Below, piece by piece: positions 1 to 13,600 of a stretch of DNA of 64,000 nt. A program made the translations under genes and the position numbers. This stretch comes from Ornithodoros turicata (taxonomy: Eukaryota; Arthropoda; Arachnida; Ixodida; Argasidae). The notes below the pieces were generated by a model that saw only the letters and a program-made list of their open reading frames with translations, did not search any database and was not told the origin of the DNA. Every line of letters begins with the position of its first letter. Position 1 is the stretch's first letter. The stretch covers positions 19,288,804-19,352,803 of the forward strand of contig NC_088204.1 of the NCBI RefSeq assembly GCF_037126465.1, given 5' to 3'.

Positions 1-1626
1 TCCATACCCGTTGTTGGTTCATCCTGACCATAGGAAAGGAAAAGAAAGTAATTCTGCGTCATACAACTTTAATGGTTCCTCTACAAGCCCCACCGCTATG
101 TCGTGCTGCTAACCACTTTGACTAGTATAGTTGGCCTTTTGGTTTGACTTTTACTGGTTCTACTTCACTTGTCCCCTTGTCTCGCAGCACCGCGACTCCC
201 TCAGAGTGTCGGAGCAGGCAAATTCAAGGATGCTGCTCTTTACTGTTTAATCCGTTTTGAGCCTGCCTGCTCTGCGAATAATGACCCTGCCAAGCTGTAT
301 GCTAAGAGAAGTTGGGCTGGTCCGGGTTTTGGGAAGACTGGAGACAGGCTGGAGAGGGGGGGGAGAAAGGCAAATTCGCCATTACCTAAGGTAACGAACG
401 CTCTTAAAATCGGCTTCATGTCATTCACGAATTTTTGCTTTTGCAGGGGTCCTATGCCCCTATATCCCTTACAAAAGTCAAGGGCCACTGTATCCTTAAA
501 CCAGAGTAGTAGTTGAGGCTAAGAAACACAGAGGGACAAGTATTCAAATGTATCCTTAAAGTTGAGGACTAAAGCTGCGATTGTCAAGTAACACAACGGA
601 CCTGGGCAAGGCACCCTATGCCTTCCACAAGACCCTAGATGTCATAATCCGTACGTCGTTTTGGCCACTTAACTTTCGCCAATACTGACCTTTGCATTAT
701 GAGAAACTAGGTAAACCTTTGAGTAAAAATAGTTTAAGGTAATTCTCATACCAGGAACACTAACGGAGGGTTTCCAACAAGAGCAATGGCAGTGTTCAGC
801 TTCCGTTTGTTCCCTCCTGAGTAAGTTCCAGAGCAGCGATGAGCATATATCTGAAGGCCTAACTTGCGAATGCCCCAGTCGGCCACCTGTCCACACACAC
901 ACACAGACACATTTGCCTTTAATGTTGCAACAGGTAAAAATTCCAGAACTGCAGGAGGTGAACCCCTACCTTGCGAATGTGCTTTTCAGGAACCCCACGA
1001 AGTCGTGCGTAGAACTCCAGGTGCTCCCAGCCTGTTAGCAAGGGATCTAGTGCATCGAATTGAGGACAATATCCTATGTGCTGCCTGGCAAAGTCCAGTT
1101 GCGTCCGTATGCTTAAAATGAGCATTACTTTTTAGTATTATTTCTCAAAAATAGGCATAGTTTCAAAGTATACAATGACGAACAGCATCACAGAGACATT
1201 TCTCACCTGTAACCCGAGATGGTGGCGTTGCCACCTGTTACAACCGTATCGCCGGTGAGCATTTTAAAAGTGGTTGTCTTGCCTGCACCATTGACACCGA
1301 GCAACCCGAAGCACTCTCCCGAGTGCACACCCACACATAAATGGTTCACCGCTGGTAGTTGCCCAGTTCGGTATACCTGGCAGATCAAAACGGCTGATTT
1401 TGGTACACATATAAGAGTATTGGCGAAGCTGAACAACGTGTTTTACAAATACAACGTTGATCTTTTTGCTATGCTAACTTTTATGCTTTTTATCGTTATG
1501 CTAACCTTTGTGAGGTTTTCTACTTTGAGAATGGAATCATCGGCATTCCCAGCCAAGACCCGGTCACGCTCCTGGCTAACATCTTCGTCCATGTATTCCT
1601 TCGCGTCAAAAGGCACAACTGGTTGC
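1..1626 (-). other. ABCA nucleotide-binding domain 2, cut by window edge (exons 37-41)
   Basis: Exons 1506-1626, 1207-1376, 970-1111, 752-886 and 1-23 (partial). Walker A is GVNGAGKT (about 1927-1934) in exon 38; the Q-loop region is [16 protein letters not shown] in exon 39; the signature is YSGGN (about 2026-2030) in exon 40; Walker B starts LVFL at the end of exon 40 and continues DEPTTGMD in exon 41, where the window ends. The 728-nt intron between exons 40 and 41 (24-751) shows no other gene. Exon 39 uses the acceptor just before 1111; the joined codon is AGC. Confidence 0.93.
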
Positions 1627-4600
1627 CTGCGCATGTAAGTATGGTGTTTGGAAGGTGAATGTGGAAGCAAACTAAGTGTAATAAAGTCAAAGGTAAAGGT
1701 AACGGTAAAATACAGACTAAGGTCAAAGGCAATACTAACCGCTGCCTGATGAAAAACCGGTACTGCAGCAGCAACGTGAAAAGGAAGTAGACGACTCCTT
1801 GACAGGCAAGGCTGACGAGATTGAGACCCAAAAAGTCCCACTCAAGCGGGTGCTTAAACGTTTGCAGCCCTGTGATTTGCATGATAATGGAAGAAGGTAA
1901 ACAAAACTTTACACATCTAGTGATGAGTACAGTAAATGTTGAAGGCATAAAAGCCTTCTGTGTATGTAATACTTACCAAAGCGGGCTAAGGCCTCTGCTG
2001 TGAGGTGATTGGCAAACATGTCCATCAGACCCCTGCCAAGGCAATACTGAGGAAACACAAGGAAGGCCTTCCGCAGGATGCGAGCAATTGATTGCAATTC
2101 CTGAAACAATTGACTTTTTCATGCCAGCATCTCTGGTATGGTACAGTGTGGTGCCGGTGTGTGCATCCATATGCAAGTGCAGGGTGTGTGCAGAAAAAGT
2201 AGCCCCACATTTACGCACGTACCGCGTTCCATGCTTACTGTACGAACTTCCAGTTGCGCATGTTGACAGATTGATGTAATAAAACCCACAAAAAAAGCGT
2301 AGTAACCAAACTCTATGTAACAAAAAAGTTTTCTATGCAAACGTTGCTCTCCATGCATCCCGAGTTGCCTATGAAGATGTCAGTATGGTGGTCACAGTGC
2401 AGTTGTGTCTAGCTACCGCTAGCCGTGCCAGATTTAGTTTTGGTTTCTGCATAGATGGCACCCCCAGTGATAGGGCGATGCAACTGTGCTACACTGCGAC
2501 GTCCCATTTGAAATACACGAAACAAAGTTCGCATGGCTAACGATTTTGCTACGTAGAGTTTGGTTACCACGATTTTTTTGTTGATTTTCATCGCATAAAT
2601 GCGTCATCGTGCACCGCCGGAAGTTTGCACGGTATTCAGGGAACGCGCTATGTGCGAAAACGTGGGGCTACTTTTTCAGGACCCCCTTGTATGAACGTTA
2701 GTTATTATCGTCAGCACCACTGCCCTGTGTAGTTGCCATCTGACACGTGACAGTCTCTAGGGACGAAACCAAAGAGCATGACAGCTCCACGGCTCTCAGA
2801 TTTTTTTGGAGGCTGGTGCTGACATTTCTCCCAGCCACATTTGTTTCTTGTCATCTCATTTCCTCTGTACTAAATTCCAGAGCTCTTGTATTCTGTTGCC
2901 TGGTCATTACTCTAGTGGGAATCCCAATAACTGGCGGCAGTGGTAGGAGAAATGTCGACGCCGGCCTCCAGAAGAAACAAGGACACGTGGAGCTTTCGTG
3001 CTCCTTGGGACTGTCCCGTGCCGGATGATGACAGTGTTCACAATGGCAGTGGTGCTCACTAACATAACAGCATCGAATGAACAGCAATCTACACCCAATT
3101 ATTGCTTTGTAACGCTGAATAAATTCCTCTGTGCCATCCTCAGCAGCATTTGCCAGTGCTCTACGAACAAGCAGCATTGAGGACAGTAATGTGTGCCCGA
3201 GGTACTACCGAAGCTACTGAGGACACCACAGAGGAATTTCCTCAACATTCATGCAAGTGGGACCTGGAGCCTGATGTAAGGGAAGCTTTATGTTAGGAGC
3301 TGCCAACATTCTGAGCAGCAGCACATCCTTCTTTGTCCATCTTTTTTTTTAAATATCTGTGACTCCCAAACTAGGGTTCCTTCCTACACCACGTTATTAA
3401 TGAACGTATCTAATTAAATGTGTACGGCAAACGTGTAAGTTCCTACCTCGTCGTCGAAAAGCTCGAGCACATAAGTGGACACTGTGCTAACGATGCCGAT
3501 GAATAGGTTGCAGCAAGCTAACGCCACAAAAGCTGAGCTAGGCACACTGAACACGAAGGAGGATGGATACATCAGAGGAATGCTGGACCACCTAGAAGCA
3601 GCAGAGGGACAAGTTTGAAAAAAGTTTGTTCTCGCCAGCACAGCTACACAGTTGGCGGGAGGAGGCCACAAAATTCAAGATGTCTACCAATTGTAGCCTT
3701 CAAATCCCCTGACTTTTCCAAGTTTTCACTGACTATATCAAGCAGATTCCCTGACCAAAACAAAGGGGAACTTAGTGCCTGCTGCTACCTTTTGATAGAG
3801 GTGACTCATAATACAAATCATTTACAGAATTCTAACAAACAGAATACAAATACATACATGTATAAGATAACTTTTTTTTTTTTTCCTGGAGTTAAAGGTA
3901 ACTAATTGGCACTCGGGATATTCGCTGTGTATCACTGCTTGTCTGCAATTTTCCCTGACTTCAGCTGCTTTTTGGCAATTTCCCTGACAATTCCTGGTTT
4001 TACAGGTTGGTAGACACCCCGAAAATTTCTGAAGACTTACCCGTAGAGAAGAAGCAGGAGAATAAGGCCACCTATGTTGTCGTGAGACACATATGCTTCT
4101 TCTTTGAAAGCCATGAAGATAAAAACGCAGAGGAAGGCAGGAATTATGTAGTTGCACTGAAACAAGAATGTCGCATCGTTATTCTTCAATGCAGATGTAT
4201 ATTCCTGAGTTTTCTTGAGGTTAAGTACAGACCAGGTCCCACGTGTAGCTGCCGATCCAGTAGAGGAATGGTTTCAGACCGCTGACGAACTGCAAGTGCT
4301 GTGAGCCAGACACCCTGTCCTCGATCAGGAACATGACAAAGCTTGCTGGCACAAATGACATGGCAAAGATGACACATGTTGCATGCAGGAGGCTCAGACC
4401 GCCTCGTTTTCTGAAAAGGCAGGTAAAGGGGTTACTTTATTCTCATGCCTAATTTTAGTGCGAGTCAAAAACGAAAGAAGAAAAGAAAAAAAAAAACTTG
4501 GCACACTCACAGCAGTTCATCTTGAAGCTGGTCTTGAGTAAAGTTCATGGGATGGTTGATGACAGATATACCGTAGAACCTAGGATCTGTTGACTGTGGC

Positions 4601-7600
4601 AGGTGTGCGCGTAAAAGGATGTTGTTGAGGGCGTTCATGTATGCCACGGATGATACCCACCCCTTGTTGTTGAACATAACCTGAGTGGAAGAGATAATTA
4701 TCTTAGTTAACCATGGGACCTCTATATGTAAATTGTAAACCTCTTGTACCATGTTGTTTTGCCAAATAAATAAATCTGAATCTGAGTCTTCACCGTACGG
4801 CCAAAAATCAACTTTCTTCTTCTTGCAGTTGTTGCACTTTTCGTGAAACTCACCACAAGAGCTAAATATTCCTTTGCAAGGCTAGTCCAAAAAAGCATTC
4901 CATGAGATTTGCTGTCGTACTGTAAATGGGTCCCAAAGGGTGTCTCACAGTCCCAGATATGGGTGTTACACGTCATCACACACACCCAAAGGGACTACCC
5001 CCTACCCAAATAGCACATCCATGTTCTACCTTGGAACAAGACACTGCATCAACAAACCCCCCTCCTTAGCTGCAATGGTGATATGAAGCATGCTTTTTAC
5101 CTTTGCATTGTTCATCACTTGAGTTCTCTGCAGATGATGTCCTACAGTTTTCACAACACCAGAGGCATTCCATGATTTACCGAGGAAGCTCAGTTGGCCA
5201 AGCACGGCTTCAACTGCCGTCAGATTTAATGATGCTGGGTTTTTCACACCAAACTTGAAGCCTCCAAATCTACAAATATATAAGGTGGTGCTCAATTGGT
5301 TTCATTGTAATTCTCGAGCACAATTATGCAAAGCGCAAAAATCATTTTAAAATAACTGGTACCTTTGCTTATGGTACTGCTTCGTCGTTTTTACGATCCA
5401 GTCTGAAATGTTACGTCCTGTGACATTCATCAAGATGTCCGTCGTTGGACTGATGATGCTTGGAGGAGTTGGACCTCCAGCATTTGCAGGACATCGTTGA
5501 GAACCCAAAGTACAACTGCATTCCACTATCTGGTTGGCAGAGTTGAGATCATACGGGACACGCAGCAGTGATGAATTCTGAGCATCCTGACCCATGCATT
5601 TCAGCCCCCTGGTGGGAGATACGGTGCATAAACTTCAAGATCCTAGCAAACTCTGTGGTCTAGCCTAAAATAGTGCAGATGCTTACTTTATAGGTTCCCC
5701 GTAAACGCAACGAGATCCAAGCCCAGGAGGTGACAATAACGTGTCAATGTATTTCTTTGCCATTGAATCTGTGCTGTCTTCATTGCTAACAAAATGAAAC
5801 AAAGATTGTTAAGTAGAGTTGTACTTTCAACCCTACATCTTATGTTGATAAGAATAGCAACTGGTTCTTAGTGCACACAATATCGTGATTTACCTGAAGA
5901 ACACATAATTTGGAGGTCCATACACCCAGGGGTTTAGCTCAAGAGCAGGTTCCTCCGCGAGCGGTGGTATAAGCAACGTGAAAAGAAGGGCCAGTAGAAC
6001 AAAGAGTGCAGGAAGGATTATCTGCAAACAATGACAAAACAATGGTCATAATTCCATCATTCATCGAAGTCAGGGGTCGGGAACCTTTGCAATCTAAGGG
6101 CCACATTTCATCCCCCCTCGCTGATTTTTTTTCCAGGGGTCGCTGAACATATTTGGCACCATTTCAAAGGAAGTCTAAATTAGCTTGCCACAATTATTAA
6201 GCGGTCAAACAAGCTGAAAATTCCTTTAACTATTACTTTTTAAGCGTAATGTATTGAAAGCTCGCATTTTTCATGGCTTGTTGCAATTCACAAAGTTACG
6301 GTAAGAGAGAACAACAAACACCCTTTGTTAACTTTATTAAGAGTGGGAAAGGCGACACAGAGCGCGCGCTTTTTGAGGAATTCGCCTGCTGTGCCGCGCA
6401 ACTCTGCCAAAAGCCCACCCAGTCTTCGATAACCTCTCCTCAAGCCCATGACCAACAACTCCTAAGCACCGGAATGTTTGTCTGCGCTGGGCCGCAACAG
6501 CAGCGCAACTGGGCCACACATGGCCTGCGGGTTCCCGACCCCCGATCTAAGTAAATTACCATGCAGCGCAAATTTATCATTTCAATATGGCTACCTCACA
6601 GAAGAGTCCCTTGTAGTTCCTAGTATTGCGAACAAAGCGCCTTCGGTACATGGCACCAAGCTGACGCCTGTGTAGTAAGGGACCCACTACCATCTTTTTT
6701 ACCAGTGGTGGAGCTGGAAGATCATTATCTGGCACTGTTCCAGCTGAAATGGAAAGTGCACAGGACAATATTATTTACACACATTTCCATTCCAAGGACT
6801 TTGTCAGAGAGGGAATTCTGGAATACTCTCAACATCCGGCACGTGCTCTTGTCATGTATTCCGTCGAATAACACTCAAACTATGCCACTATTTCTCGATA
6901 CTGAGGTCAGTGGTCCAGGAGAAATAAAACGACACTACAGTTTTGGAATCGACTGGAATGCAACCATCCCTTTAAGTGCCAGAAGAAGCTAATCGACTAT
7001 TTCTAAAAGTAACACGCTGGCATTCATCACTCATTTATACACTCTTTGTTTTGTAGGTGCATATCTCGACTGTATTCATTAAATACGTAGAAAACATGCG
7101 TGCTCTAAAAGTAGTAATTTTTGCGAATTTCGATACTGTTATTTTTACAACACAGTCCTGCAAAATATTAACGATGATAGGAAGTACAGAAAATTTGGAA
7201 TTTGCTACGAACAAGTTTCACAAAGCCAAGCTGGCCCACAGTGTACTTTTTGTCGTAGCACTACTTTAGCATGCACTAGCAATTAACATTTACACTACTG
7301 GATATCATTTCGTCTTTCTGCCGTCACTCAAAACCCGAGAATGCCGGCGCTAATTGTTCATCAAGGGTTCAGGTAATTGTTCAGCTAATTGTTCATCAGG
7401 AGTTCATCAAGAAAGTGCTTGGTTCCATATGGGTGTCGTGCGCGGAAGACAATTCCTGAAATCCGCTGGAGCTTCATCATACAACTGCGTGGAACATGCA
7501 TCACAAAATTAAGGTTGTGCAAAATATTTCCCACACATCTTGCCATAAGAGTTTGCAAATTATTCAGTCATGGCAATTAACCACCTATGCAGTATATTCT

Positions 7601-10600
7601 CACCACACTCCCCCTACGGTGTCCTTGATAAACTCAAGTTTCTGAAGACAAGCTTCGTTCTTGACATTCTCTTAATATTCTCTATTGTCAATCCCTTTGA
7701 CTTAGGTTGACCAAAAATATTTACATAATTATTTGCGTAGCTATTTATTTCATTCTGATGCAAAATTATGCCATTGCATATGATTGTGGGCCTACAGAGA
7801 CAGTCAGTCAAGAGTGCAATTACGTATATCCACTTACGTGCAAGACTCTGAAATGAGAAAAGCAAGCAAGAAAAGTACAGAAGCAAGCATTTGGCACAGC
7901 AGGTGAGCTTTGGCATATCAGTGCATAGTGTGTAGGAAATATTGAGTGCACAAGAAGCGAATGTCCATATGCAACCAAGGGAATGTCATCATTGACTCAC
8001 TGAATCCATCTGATGCTAGGTGCTGTCTCACTGCTGCTATGGGGTGCCGACGTGGTGGTGGTGGTGGTCATGAGGTAGGAAAAACATGAAATGCAATAAT
8101 GACACAACACTCCATGAAGATCATGGTGAACATGATACATACGTCCATGCATTACAGGATTTCACATATGCTATATGTGTTATACGAGGGTGATTCAAAT
8201 GAAAACCACAAATTAATTTGTGCTAACTGTATATTACATGTGATTGAAATCACATGCGTCTATTTTTCAGCATAGTCACCCCGAATGTTGATGCATTTGC
8301 ACCAACGGTGTATGCACAAATACCCTGTGGAAAAAGGTATTTCACATGCGTGCAACCAATCATGTACAGCATTCTTTACTACACTGTTGTCTTGAAACTT
8401 TGTGTCACCAAGGTGCTAGTGCTCCAAAATGTGAGCTCCAAAAATTTAGTGGCCACTCACTATTGAAGAGTTTACTCCATTGACTTTTAATTCAATATCA
8501 TTAATAATTTTATCAATCAGTTAATTAATAATAAACTAAAATTGTGTCATTAATGTCAATTCATTAAAATTTACATCAATTTTATTAACTTTGCCTATAC
8601 CAATATGTGCTGCCGCTTACAAGGCACGGGTTTCGTTTCTTTGCTCTGTATTTTTAGTGTGTGAATTTCTTGTACTCAAACCAAATGATATCAGTCGAAG
8701 TATACACGGAGGGGCAGATTGGAGGGAACCATAACATGCCACCCATCTCGAAGCGGGATCCCCGGTGTTGATACAATTCGAAGAACCCCTGTCTGACTCC
8801 ACAGGCCATAACCACAACAAGTGTCGGTTTAACTCGGTTGCGTTACAGCGGTCTGGCTGGACGAGGTGGGTGGCTTCGGTGTGTTTATGGTTCGCTCCGT
8901 TTTCTTTTCTTTCCGTTTGTGTACAACGCTTTGGATCTCTGTACCACGTGACCTTTCTTCTCTCCCTTGTGTCTTATGTAGACCAACTGTTGAGCTCTCG
9001 CTCTCTTCTGTCTAAACATGTAACTCAAGGTGAAATACACGAACGTTTTTTCACCTCTCCACGAGGTTTATCTATCTGACGAGTCAGTTTTCTTAATCAT
9101 TCTGATGAGGTCAGAATACAATATGTAACGCCAAAACGTTAGATGAATTTTCTTAAGTGTCAGGCACATAAAAGATAAAAAAGACATATATCCTATGTCA
9201 ACATGAGACGGTGATGGATTGGTAGAATAGGCAGGTCGGGGGGGGGGGGGGGGGGGATGTTTTGAGATGTCGTGACCATCCTACAAGCGGAGTAAGGGTG
9301 TGCAGTGTCGTGGTGAGGCAAAACGCCGTTGGTTAACAACTCTCTGCATTTCCAGTGAATTGCAGGTTCCAGGTGAGCACATACCAGCTGACAATACACG
9401 TTCAAGAATGGGTCCTGATAATCCCAGAACAAAGTGACAATCACTTTTCCAGCAGACAGTTGTGTCCATGTCCGAAATTTCTTTGGTTTCGCTGACACGG
9501 AGTGCCATCGTTCTTTGCTTGACTGCTTTGTCTGTGGCTGGTAATGGTGAACCCAGCTCTCATCTCCAGTCATGATACAAGTAAAAAAAGCTCTCTCCTT
9601 TGGTCTTGTAATGCTGTAGCAACACCTGACAAGCATCTACTCTGCATTCTTGCAGTTCGAGTGTCAGCAGGTGAGGGGGCCCATCTTGTTGACACATTCT
9701 CACGGATGATGTGGTAGGCCAAGCCGACGCTCATCTGAATTATGTTGGCCAGTTCCACCATGCTGATGCACCTGCAATTCTCTTGAGAGTTATAACTCAG
9801 TGTGCCTGGCCTGAACAGGGGAGTGTCCGCCATGCTACTCTCACTATCCTTGAGCTTGTTAGCTCACAAGCACACTGGAAGAACGACACACAGAACACAA
9901 CAGAAGAACGAACGAGGAACGAACGAAGAACGAACAACGAAGAACGAACACAACAGAAGAAGGAACGAGACAGTGACGACGCATGACTGCGTCGTCGCTG
10001 TCTCGTTCCTTCTTCTGTTGTCGCCTGGCCAAGGGGTACATATTAATTGCAGAAACACATCCTCGTCACCGTTACAAACGTTTTCTGCCCTCACTATTAA
10101 CAAACATCCCGCAACTATTGGTATTTTGATATATGTTCCATCCAGTACGCCAACAGAGGCTAGTGAGAAATACCCAAGCCGTGTCGGGTAGGGTACGGCC
10201 ACGGCTATGGCATTTGCGCTGCTCATGCACACAAAATAGCTGAAAAAGTAGATTTGCAATCCGGTCTATATATTGTCGTATGTTAATCCGGTAGGAACAT
10301 CGATAGGATGTATATTAGATGTCGCAATGCCTCACAAATACGTCCACTGGACGTGACAAATGTCCAGCAGGTACATCCAGAGGACATGCATTTATACAGT
10401 TATGAACGACCTTCCGACGATCCATGGAACATCTATGGACTGTAACGCGGACATATCTTGATATCTACTAGACATCCCAAATGTTCACTCTGGACCATCC
10501 TCTGGATGTCCATTAGACATTTTTAGTTTACCGGGTAAGCCTTCTATATTTATTCGCACGTTTGCAGTTTTCCTGGAATCACCCTCGTAAATATGTTCAG

Positions 10601-13600
10601 GTACACTCATGTGACTGACCTGATTCCTCAGCGTCGGGTGAAATGCCTTTCTTTGGTGCCCTGAGTGACAGGCACCATATCCCCAGGGACTCCACCATTT
10701 TGCTCAGTTTAGACTTTGGAGGGCCGTCAATGTCCAGCGCAGTAGATCGGTCAACTGATGAACTGTCTGCTGGGAAATTTTATCATCACTTTATACTGCA
10801 CGCAACCTGACACAAGTTCAGCTAAGGTAGCAATGAAGCGAACTTACCATTCTCACTTTCCTGACTTTTTTTCAATGATGAATCATGAACCTGCGTTACC
10901 TTCAAGAATACCTGGAGAAATATCGAAAGCTGTTCATTAATTTCTTCAGTTCTGAGATCTGTACTCATAGCATTTTGACTCTGCAGCAAGTTCAGACTGT
11001 GCCTAATGTTAATATCATGCTCAACAAGGAAAAAGAAAAAGAGAGCAAAAGAGAGAAGGAGAAGAGAAAAAACAAACAGGCATTAGTTTAATGATGATGA
11101 TGATATACTATTCCATTACTCATGATAATTCGGTGAAGATACAATGATGAGCCTCACAGTGAGGTCCGAAGCACCATACAGTACCTCGTAGGCTCGAAGC
11201 ACCTGCCCCCCCCCCCCCCCCCCCCAATAGGCTCGGCGTTAATTCAAACTCCGATATTTCGTGCTTTTGATTATTTCAAACATATTTCCAATTTCTGTTA
11301 GGCCCGCTATATTTTCAATGCAGTGAAGTTCCTTAATTCGAACACCCCCTTCGCTTAATTCCAACTTACTGTTCTCTCGTAAAGTGTTTCCGCCCACAGG
11401 AAGCAGCGAAACGAAGCCCGCGAAGTGCAATACGGCTCCTGTTGTCAATTGGTTACGCCATTTCATGGGGCACGCGCAAGCACAAAACGTGTGCACAAAA
11501 TAAAACTTCAGCCACTTTGGTTGCCCATACAGGACATTGGCCGCTGCTGCATTCTGAATGTGGGTTACTTGAAATGTGCCGCACATAATGTCTTCGCAGG
11601 GGAAACATAGTCACTGACCAGCAATTCAAACTTCCCAATTTTTCAAACAAAACTGTTGGCAATGCCCCGCAGAACCAATGAGCCAAGCCACCCCCCCAAA
11701 GGCCCCTGCTCCCGCCCCCTATGTCCGTGTCGGCGGTTCATATGCCCTGTATTTCCACATCAATTATTTGGACCATACTCATCTCGCTTCAAACCACCAT
11801 GATTTGGGGGGCTTACATCTCTTGAGCTCCCGACACACTCAATAATTTCGTAGTGCATTAAAATGAATGCTATTCCCAACATGACACATGTGCAGAAGTG
11901 CATGCGTGCGTGCGGGACAGCAGAGCTCACTTGCACGAGACCGAAACTGAATCGAATGCTCCACTTCACACTGGTTGCAAGAGCTAATCTTTCCATACGT
12001 GTGTCTTCGACTATGACTATCTTTGAGTGTCTGAAATACCAAAATGTAATCCTCAACTTCAGGTGAGGTTGTCGATTATACAGTCACCGACCGATTTTCT
12101 GGACCGCGATTTTTCGAACATGCTCGATTATTCGGACATATTCGCGGAATGGCACGGGCCCCATAGGGTTAATGTATGAAAACGTCCAAAATTTCGGATG
12201 CTTACTGCCCCGTTGCTCGATATTTCGGACTTGGTTTGCCCAGCCAGCGAAGGTCTCTAATGGTTGCCAGCTCATGCATGCACATAATGCAATGTGAAGG
12301 TCAAGAAACTGCGCATTAGTCATTTCTTCTTTGTGACCCACTTTAACTGGACCTATGATTAAGGAGTAAGACAGGTGAAACGGGGACCATGTCCCCTTCC
12401 ACATTGAGTAAAGGGCAACCGGTGCACCAACAGCGATCATGCCCCACAAGTTTCACTTCCTATTGGCGACTCGTGTGGTCCGTTCACGTCATCTCACATG
12501 CAGGACCGTCATGCAGATGATGATGGTGATGGCATTCCACACCGAGGCTGGGAGGTGACCCAGGTTCAAATCTGGGTGCCGGCTGTGCTATCTGGGTGTT
12601 TTCCCTGGGTTGTCCTCAGACGCTTTAAGACAAATGTTGGCACAGTTCCCTGTGAAGTCGGCCCAGGACGCACTGTCCCCCCCCTACTACTGCGATAGTC
12701 GTGACATTGACCACCTAAGCGTGGCCGGCTACGGTAAGCAGTTCCATGATCACCACTAACTGTCATAACGTCGGATCATCGTCGTCAGTAGAATTGGTAG
12801 AATATCCATCACTCGAATCTCTCGGGACGCCGGAAAATATTCGTAGAATCCAAAATACGTATGAAATGAATGCGGCTTGCGCAGTGACGTCATGTTTGGT
12901 CACGTGACATTCATATTGCCGCACCGGAGTCACAGTAGGAGGGCACGCCGTTATACATAGTTGTTGCGGTACGCGTGCAATTACGAGAGGAAATTGTAAA
13001 AAGACACGCTGCTTCCTCATTCGGCCCGCAATATGACGTCTGTGATGCATCCCCATATTTTCCCATATCATGTGGCTCAGAGGCACTCAAAGGCTGCGTG
13101 TGACGTCATCTGCACGAGCCAAAACCAAATATAAAAATTGAGGCAAGAAAATAGGCAGTGACTGTTCATTTTCCATCACTCACTGACTCAGTGACTGAGT
13201 TTTGGACGCCTGTCGTAGCGCTTTTGTGTTTTGTGTTGTTTTGTTTGTGTCTTTCATGTTGAACGCAATGTTGCTATTGAGACCGCGTTACAGGACATCC
13301 TAGCGGTCTCTTAGAAGGTTGTTTGTATAACTTTTGTTTTAGTATTAAATATTGTATTGTGTCTTCGTCTTTGGCCAACACTGCCTAAATTCGCGGAGGC
13401 CCAGCACGTGCTGTCCAGCCGAGAGTCATGCAACAGTGCCGTATAGCGAGCTTCACCTAAAGCACACAGGCATTAGGTGAAGCCGACTTGCGGAATGGTG
13501 ACACCTAATGTTGCCTGAAGTATGTTCCCTCCGAGGGGCGGATTTAGGGGGTTCGGATGGTGTAATAGCATGCTGTCCAAGGCAAGACCCCCTCAGAAAA

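Larger units (their letters stand above)
1740..6743 (-). other. ABCA second transmembrane half with second extracellular domain (exons 26-36)
   Basis: Exons 6595-6743, 5894-6021, 5687-5785, 5363-5608, 5101-5269, 4511-4680, 4233-4410, 4041-4156, 3447-3591, 1977-2100, 1740-1869. Exon 26 encodes [20 protein letters not shown], the basic stretch before TM7; exon 27 the TM7 helix ([19 protein letters not shown]) and [10 protein letters not shown]. The second extracellular domain includes cysteine-rich [11 protein letters not shown], the conserved [21 protein letters not shown] and [22 protein letters not shown]8-TM12 follow, with the [22 protein letters not shown] coupling region (split here: [22 protein letters not shown]), [17 protein letters not shown] and [10 protein letters not shown]. 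This half closely follows the ABCA1 plan and is densely packed, in contrast to the rest of the gene. Confidence 0.94.
8183..10589 (-). mobile_element. Degenerate mariner element, interrupted by later insertions
   Basis: Left end TACGAGGGTGATTCAAATGA and right end GGAATCACCCTCGTA form terminal inverted repeats, with TA before the left end. The transposase remnant is on the minus strand. A piece of another element (10036-10535) and an unclassified AT-rich section (about 8460-8600) are inserted inside. It lies in ABCA intron 25. Confidence 0.85.

Noticed and set aside
1219..1638. 139-codon plus-strand open frame
   Set aside because: Antisense to ABCA exons 37 and 38, which encode NBD2.
9240..9256. 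Homopolymer runs (G at 9240, C at 11206, C at 36269, T at 42771, C at 46357, C at 51297, C at 61708)
   Set aside because: Ordinary simple sequence with no associated feature; exact lengths may also be sequencing error.
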